The notes under the pieces are model-generated. The model saw only the letters and a list, made by a program, of their open reading frames with translations, searched no databases and was not told where the DNA came from. From Bacteroidota bacterium (GTDB lineage Bacteria; Bacteroidota; Bacteroidia; Sphingobacteriales; Sphingobacteriaceae), in assembly GCA_023450085.1 (NCBI GenBank), contig JAEXHI010000021.1, positions 242,552-306,551 on the forward strand: a stretch of DNA of 64,000 bases, given 5' to 3'. Each line of letters begins with the position of its first letter. Position 1 is the stretch's first letter. Below, piece after piece: positions 59,659 to 64,000 of this stretch. The position numbers and the translations under genes are program-made.

Positions 59659-60183
59659 TTAGCTAATTAACGAGTCCCTATCAATTAATTTCTTCCATTT
59701 TCTAATCCTTCCTCTAGCATTTGCGTAAGGCGAAGAAGTATTGAATTGGATCATTCGTCCTAAAGTCCACTTGCCGTACCATTCCTTATCGTAAAGTTCT
59801 TCATTAGATTTTTCGGCAATCATTGCTTGTAAATCAGCTACAGTTTGATCTAGCATTTGCTGTAGTGTGATAAAATCTTCGTGTTGATAGTCTGCATAAA
59901 ATTTTTGGGCCAGTTTACCAAGCTGGTTCCATTGGTAACCTGTTTCAGGAAAATCTACAGGCAATCCTCGTGTTGTTTTATCCACCCATTTTAGTACGAG
60001 TTGTCCCCAACCAATCAGGTACGATAGCAGGTTGTTTACACTCATGAGTGTTTCTTTGACATGTCCTTCCTGTTCTTTGCGTTCTGCACTTTCGGATGTA
60101 ATGGAAAGAAGTTCGTTTTGGAGTTTATTATAATTAGTTTGAATGGCAGCTTGCAATTCGGCTTTATGTTGTGGTACAGCCAT
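59659..60183 (-). CDS. ClbS/DfsB family four-helix-bundle protein (DUF1706)
   Basis: A 174-residue soluble helical protein. The pattern MAVPQHKAELQAAIQTNYNKLQNEL, VNNLLSYLIGWGQLVLKWV, FPETGYQWNQLGKLAQKFY and YGKWTLGRMIQFNTSSPYANARGRIRKW matches ClbS/DfsB proteins, related to the DinB superfamily. One member (ClbS) is a cyclopropane hydrolase giving resistance to colibactin; for most others the role is unknown, and no colibactin-like cluster is here. It is a single gene flanked by repeat regions. Confidence 0.88.
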   Translation of the reverse strand: MAVPQHKAELQAAIQTNYNKLQNELLSITSESAERKEQEGHVKETLMSVNNLLSYLIGWGQLVLKWVDKTTRGLPVDFPETGYQWNQLGKLAQKFYADYQHEDFITLQQMLDQTVADLQAMIAEKSNEELYDKEWYGKWTLGRMIQFNTSSPYANARGRIRKWKKLIDRDSLIS

Positions 60184-60462
60184 GGTTTTTCCTTTTAGGT
60201 GACGTAAAGCTAAGGTTTATTACAGGATTAAAATGTGATGATGGACATATTCTAATCAATGTGATGATTTGACAATTTGATAATTAGCCGATTAGCGAAG
60301 GACAAATTAACCAATTAAAATTCTGAAGAGTTTTAGAGCAAGCAGTTCTGAATGACATAATAAGCTAAAAACCTCTCCCTAACCCTCTCCTTAAAAATGA
60401 GAGGGAATTGGACACTGCTTTTTACCGCCATCTTTGCTAAGCGCTACCATTGGCCTTATTGG

Positions 60463-60639
60463 ATTCCGATGTAATGGGCGGTGAAATGGTTTCATTAACG
60501 AACAAATAGCAAATCATAAGAAATGAGGCAGTCTGTGTGAAGGATACGGCAATGGGAAAGACCTTCTCATTTCTCCCCTACCATTTCGCCAGACCAGTAC
60601 AAGGAAGGCAATACAGCCTTGATTTTTTGCTTCGTTTTG
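60463..60639 (+). ncRNA. 177-bp structured intergenic element, copy B (possible ncRNA with terminator)
   Basis: Gap-free partner of 40114-40290, about 91% identical and in the same orientation. The last 60 bp, including the terminator-like AAGGC-AATACA-GCCTT-GATTTTTT, are identical. Where the copies differ inside a predicted stem, pairing survives: GTGT/ACAC in copy A is GTGT/ATAC here (G-C to G-T). Most other differences lie in predicted loops. Confidence 0.55.
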
Positions 60640-61011
60640 TATCAAGACAAAATGAAGATGCCCTTCGGCAGAGAGAAATGAATGAATGAGTGAGTGAATA
60701 AATGATTGAATGGGAGAATGAGTTGATTAGATGATGTGATAATTGGTGAACAAGCAATTATCAGTTACCAAACGGTCTCAGGTCTTAAGATCCTCCTCCC
60801 GAATAATCGGGACAGGGCCGTGATCTGGATGACAAACGGGCCAGTGAGTGTTCAAAAGGGATTCTTCTCCCGAATAATCGGGACAGGGTAGCACTCAGAA
60901 TGACAAACTGGGTGCCCAAGATGACATTGTAGGAACGGAATTCGCTAATTAACCAATTATTCCATTAGCTAATTAACTAACCACTAACTACTAGTCACTA
61001 GTTCCTAAAAC

Positions 61012-61047
61012 AAAAACTCCCCGCAGGCATACCTACGGGGAGTTTTT
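61012..61047. terminator. Bidirectional terminator after the metalloprotease gene
   Basis: AAAAACTCCCCG (61012-61023) and CGGGGAGTTTTT (61036-61047) form a perfect 12-bp stem around a 12-base loop, 19 bp beyond the stop codon. A- and T-tails make it functional in both directions. Confidence 0.9.
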
Positions 61048-61065
61048 GTTTGGAGCTAATGCTTA

Positions 61066-63708
61066 TTATTTACCTACCGCAGTAGCTTTTTCAATCAAGA
61101 ATGACAATGAAGCTCTGTGTGCCTTAGTTTGTTCATCAGTGCTGGTAGCAGTTGCTAACTGACCTTTGATTTTTTGTAAGGTTGATAGTGCAGCAGCTTT
61201 ACTCGCATTGTCGTAACCAGCTGGAGCAGCAACAATGGCAGCAGCAGCTTTAACATACTCTGTTTGTAAGTTCTGACGGTACAAGTTTACATTACCTTTC
61301 AAATCAGCAGTGAAGATATCGTCCGTTAAATCGTTCAATACGCTTGCTACCGAATAAGTGTTGCCATATAAACCACTGTTGTTAATTCTGCTTAATGTAG
61401 CAGGATGTAACAACTGCGCCAAAGTGCTTAATTGTAAGCCTAAGAAAGAGCTTTGCGGTTTGATGTCTTCGTTATTACCAAAGAAACCAAATCCTCTACG
61501 TTGAATTTGCAAGTAAGGGAATAAAGCTTTATCCGCATCAAAAGCATTAGGTGCAAATACATAAGTACTCAATAATGCTAATGCTTTCTTTTGATAAGCC
61601 TCAGGTACTGGTGTAAAAGGTGCAGTAGTGGTTTCCTGTCCTACAAAGCTACGATCTACATAAACCCCACCAATGTAACGACTCAAAGCGGCAGCCATGC
61701 TAGCACGCTGACCATTCAATTGCATGTATTTACTACGTAGGTTTTGATAACTTTCACCTGGTTTGGCAAATCTCTCTTTTAATTTAGGGATCATGCTGTT
61801 GATCAATTTGAAACGATCTTCGCCATAAGTAACCATATCATTGGTTTGGTCGTTTACGTTTACCCTTGGATCAATACCACCACCTGGACTGCGCATATCA
61901 TCTGCGTCGTTACCAAAAGCCAATTGCGGATCTGTACTTCTGCTTAAGATTTTGTTCAAACCAGCTTCTTCATCTTTTGCCTCAAATGGTGTATAACCAT
62001 ATTCTATTGCCCATAAATCATAAGGACCGGCTTTGGTGGTATAATAATCACCTTGTTTGCTACGATCGCTGCTTACGTTAATAGCTGGATAGTCCATTAC
62101 CGAGCCTTGCAAACCGATTTTACGGGTTAAAGCCTTATCGTTCATTTGTGCTGGGCTCAACATCTGACTGGCTTTCATGTTGTGGTTTAAGCCTAAAGTA
62201 TGGCCCATTTCATGCATGATCAGATAGTACAGGAATTGCTTGTGCATTTCTTTAACGGTTGCTGCTCTAGCGGCTTCAGATACATTTGCATCTAACACCT
62301 CAATAGCTGCCAAACCAGTTTGATATTGCATGCTTAGTTCTTGTGCTAATGAGCAAAAAGCCATGTGGTTTTTATCATTATGGTTATGTGCACCTTGTTG
62401 GGTTAAAGCCAATGCTTGAACTGGATTTTCCCAAGGCAGGTTCATGGCCATAGATGGGCCACCATTGTACAATTCATCTTGTACGGCAGTACCTGCACCA
62501 GATTTCCATTCCACCGTAATGTCCGCACCTAAAATTTGTCCGGTTAACGGATTGTAAAAGCTTGGTCCAATAGCGCCATAAGATGGATAGGCTGAAGATA
62601 CCCAACGAATTACGTTATAAGCAATATCAGAAGGATCCCAAGTAGCATCATCTGGCATCTGCTTCATGACTACTGCATTTTTGAAACCAGCCTTTTCAAA
62701 AGCTTCATTCCATTTCTCGCCAGCTTCTTTAATGATGGAACGATACTCTACAGGCGTAGTATTCTCAATCCAGAAAACAATTGGCTCTACTGGCTCACTT
62801 AATTTTGCATTAGGGTTTTTCTTTTTCAGGTACCAACGACTAATAAAATCCTTATAAGGAGTAGCACCTACAGAAGTCAAATTATCTACCTCAGCACCAA
62901 AATAACCCACTCTCGGATCATCTTTACGTGGTCTGAAATCATTTTGTGGAACTTCTAAGAATGAGTGCTGCATCTTAATACGAACATATCTCGCATCGGT
63001 AATGTCTTTACCACCACCATTAAATGGCATTGGATTATCATAGGCAAGGTCTACCACTACATCGGTATTGCCATTAAAAGATTTTACGGCCTGATATTTT
63101 GACTTGGCAGCATTTAAACTACCTAAAACAAACATTGCACCAGGAGGTACTCCAGGAGGCGTTGTTGGTTTAACTGGATCTAATTTATCACTCAAGAACA
63201 AACCATCTACTGAGATCAGGTAACCACCATCGTCTTTTGCCGTAAATTTATCAGCAAAAAATACTGCATCAGATACGTCTACGTTAGCCGCTTTACTTAC
63301 CGGATTTGATGGATCATAATAAAATGCTGTATTTTTCTCCAAAAACTCAATCTTATCATCAACTTGTTTAATGTTAAACAGTTTGGTTTGTCTGATCATG
63401 TTTTGGTTCAAGAAAAACCTGGTAGGACCACCCATCGAAAAACTCTGATAGATATAATCTTTGTTCAGTTGGTCTTTCTTTACGTACAACTGTAAGCTAC
63501 CGGTAACGGTATCTTTATAAAGCGTGAACAAACCGTCAATCTTTTTGCTCGATTTGGTTTTGTCGGCCACAGTTGGTTTTGGAGGGGTTGGTGGAGCGGT
63601 CACCTTTTTGGTGGTGTCGGCAGGTTTGTCTGCCTTTTTTGTTTCCTGCGCATTAGCGGTGAAAGCAAATAGCGCCGCCGCAGGAATTAACCATAAATGT
63701 TTCTTCAT
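61066..63708 (-). CDS. Secreted zinc-dependent metalloprotease (DUF5117/DUF4953 type)
   Basis: An 880-residue protein with a signal peptide (cleavage after TANAQ), followed by a low-complexity Lys/Pro/Thr linker (~25-55). The central part (~60-380) matches the DUF5118/DUF5117 regions (GLFTLYKDTVTGSLQLYVKKDQLNKDYIYQS, FIWR-like FISRWYLKK, VEPIVFWIENTTP, WNEAFEKAGF). The metzincin-type zinc site HEMGHTLGLNH is at residues 499-509, preceded by LIMHEMG and followed by QGSVMDYPAINV with a Met turn. It is probably periplasmic or surface-located; T9SS or lipid signals are absent. A single-gene unit with its own terminator. Substrate unknown. Confidence 0.93.
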   Translation of the reverse strand: MKKHLWLIPAAALFAFTANAQETKKADKPADTTKKVTAPPTPPKPTVADKTKSSKKIDGLFTLYKDTVTGSLQLYVKKDQLNKDYIYQSFSMGGPTRFFLNQNMIRQTKLFNIKQVDDKIEFLEKNTAFYYDPSNPVSKAANVDVSDAVFFADKFTAKDDGGYLISVDGLFLSDKLDPVKPTTPPGVPPGAMFVLGSLNAAKSKYQAVKSFNGNTDVVVDLAYDNPMPFNGGGKDITDARYVRIKMQHSFLEVPQNDFRPRKDDPRVGYFGAEVDNLTSVGATPYKDFISRWYLKKKNPNAKLSEPVEPIVFWIENTTPVEYRSIIKEAGEKWNEAFEKAGFKNAVVMKQMPDDATWDPSDIAYNVIRWVSSAYPSYGAIGPSFYNPLTGQILGADITVEWKSGAGTAVQDELYNGGPSMAMNLPWENPVQALALTQQGAHNHNDKNHMAFCSLAQELSMQYQTGLAAIEVLDANVSEAARAATVKEMHKQFLYYLIMHEMGHTLGLNHNMKASQMLSPAQMNDKALTRKIGLQGSVMDYPAINVSSDRSKQGDYYTTKAGPYDLWAIEYGYTPFEAKDEEAGLNKILSRSTDPQLAFGNDADDMRSPGGGIDPRVNVNDQTNDMVTYGEDRFKLINSMIPKLKERFAKPGESYQNLRSKYMQLNGQRASMAAALSRYIGGVYVDRSFVGQETTTAPFTPVPEAYQKKALALLSTYVFAPNAFDADKALFPYLQIQRRGFGFFGNNEDIKPQSSFLGLQLSTLAQLLHPATLSRINNSGLYGNTYSVASVLNDLTDDIFTADLKGNVNLYRQNLQTEYVKAAAAIVAAPAGYDNASKAAALSTLQKIKGQLATATSTDEQTKAHRASLSFLIEKATAVGK

Positions 63709-64000
63709 TTTTAAGTTAGTTAATGTGTGTTGATTGCGTGGTTAGAATTGTCTAATTCTTCCCTTTTTTGATTTCTGGCAAGTTAATTAAATCCTCTTAA
63801 ATATTAAATATCCTGCTTTACATTAGACGAGTTAAAAAAGTTAATGTTACAGGGAGGGTGGATTGGATAATTAGTTAATGTGATGATGGAATGACCAATA
63901 ATTTAGCATGGTACTAGTATCTAACCGCAAGAAGCAATTAACCAGTTAAATGATTAATGAGATTGCTTCGTGCCTCGCAATGACGCTTACTATTTTCGTC
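63709..64000. other. Upstream region of the metalloprotease gene
   Basis: Leader and AT-rich DNA. From about 63865 the degenerate AT-rich and GCAATGACG-type repeat mosaic resumes and runs to the window edge. No gene seen. Confidence 0.6.

Larger units (their letters stand above)
60184..61065. repeat. 882-bp repeat region including the second copy of the structured element
   Basis: No protein gene is seen. It holds AT-rich degenerate repeats (60225-60300), a CTCTCCCTAACCCTCTCC / GAGAGGGAATT hairpin (60374-60408), the 177-bp element (60463-60639) followed by GTATCAAGACAAAATGAAG, CCCGAATAATCGGGACAGG modules (60799-60900), a heptad array (60977-61011) and the metalloprotease terminator. Confidence 0.8.

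Overview
The window looks like a chromosome segment of a Bacteroidota bacterium, most likely a Sphingobacteriaceae member close to Pedobacter. The evidence is two SusC/SusD outer-membrane glycan-uptake pairs, a type IX secretion sorting domain, an ECF sigma/FecR signalling module, TAnnTTTG-type promoter boxes, a DUF6266 protein and a moderately AT-rich composition. No genome-level check was possible here.

Left part (1-18 kb, almost all minus strand): a chitin/N-acetylglucosamine utilisation locus. In transcription order it holds a LacI-type regulator, a small ORF, SusC, SusD, a GH18-like lipoprotein whose catalytic motif is lost, an intact GH18 chitinase, a GH5 enzyme, two secreted proteins sharing an unnamed ~260-residue domain with the GH5, a GH20 hexosaminidase, an FHS/NagP-type permease, NagA, and a partial CBM9-like protein at the left edge. 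A perfect 20-bp palindrome before susC and a degenerate copy before the small ORF are candidate LacI operators. Next comes a sugar isomerase/ribulokinase pair with a divergent AraC regulator (18-22.5 kb).

22.5-36 kb: signalling. A heme oxygenase and bacteriophytochrome kinase operon (biliverdin supply plus red-light sensor), a five-PAS histidine kinase with a response regulator, and two further stand-alone receivers. An exonuclease/GIY-YIG fusion, a lipoprotein/barrel pair, a RAYT transposase inside a cloud of its REP hairpins, a methyltransferase and a P-loop ATPase whose start codon abuts a (CCAA)10 repeat follow.

36-48.5 kb: accessory DNA. Two small lipoproteins, a threonine aldolase, a DUF6266 protein preceded by an exactly 11-bp-phased CG array, an HTH protein, then an AT-rich cassette: an antiphage dCTP-deaminase-like protein, a P63C-domain protein and an unknown protein. 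A candidate small RNA, a secreted protein of unknown function and an HNH nuclease come after. The long intergenic spaces are mosaics of repeats: CTA-phased heptads that put stop codons in all six frames, CCCGA/TCGGG hairpin modules, and a 177-bp structured element present twice at identical length.

48.5-57 kb: a second Sus-type system under ECF sigma/FecR control, ending in a TlpA-like thioredoxin protein, next to a tRNA-Cys. 57-64 kb: a predicted secreted zinc peptidase, a ClbS/DfsB-family protein and a large secreted zinc metalloprotease, separated by more repeat mosaic.
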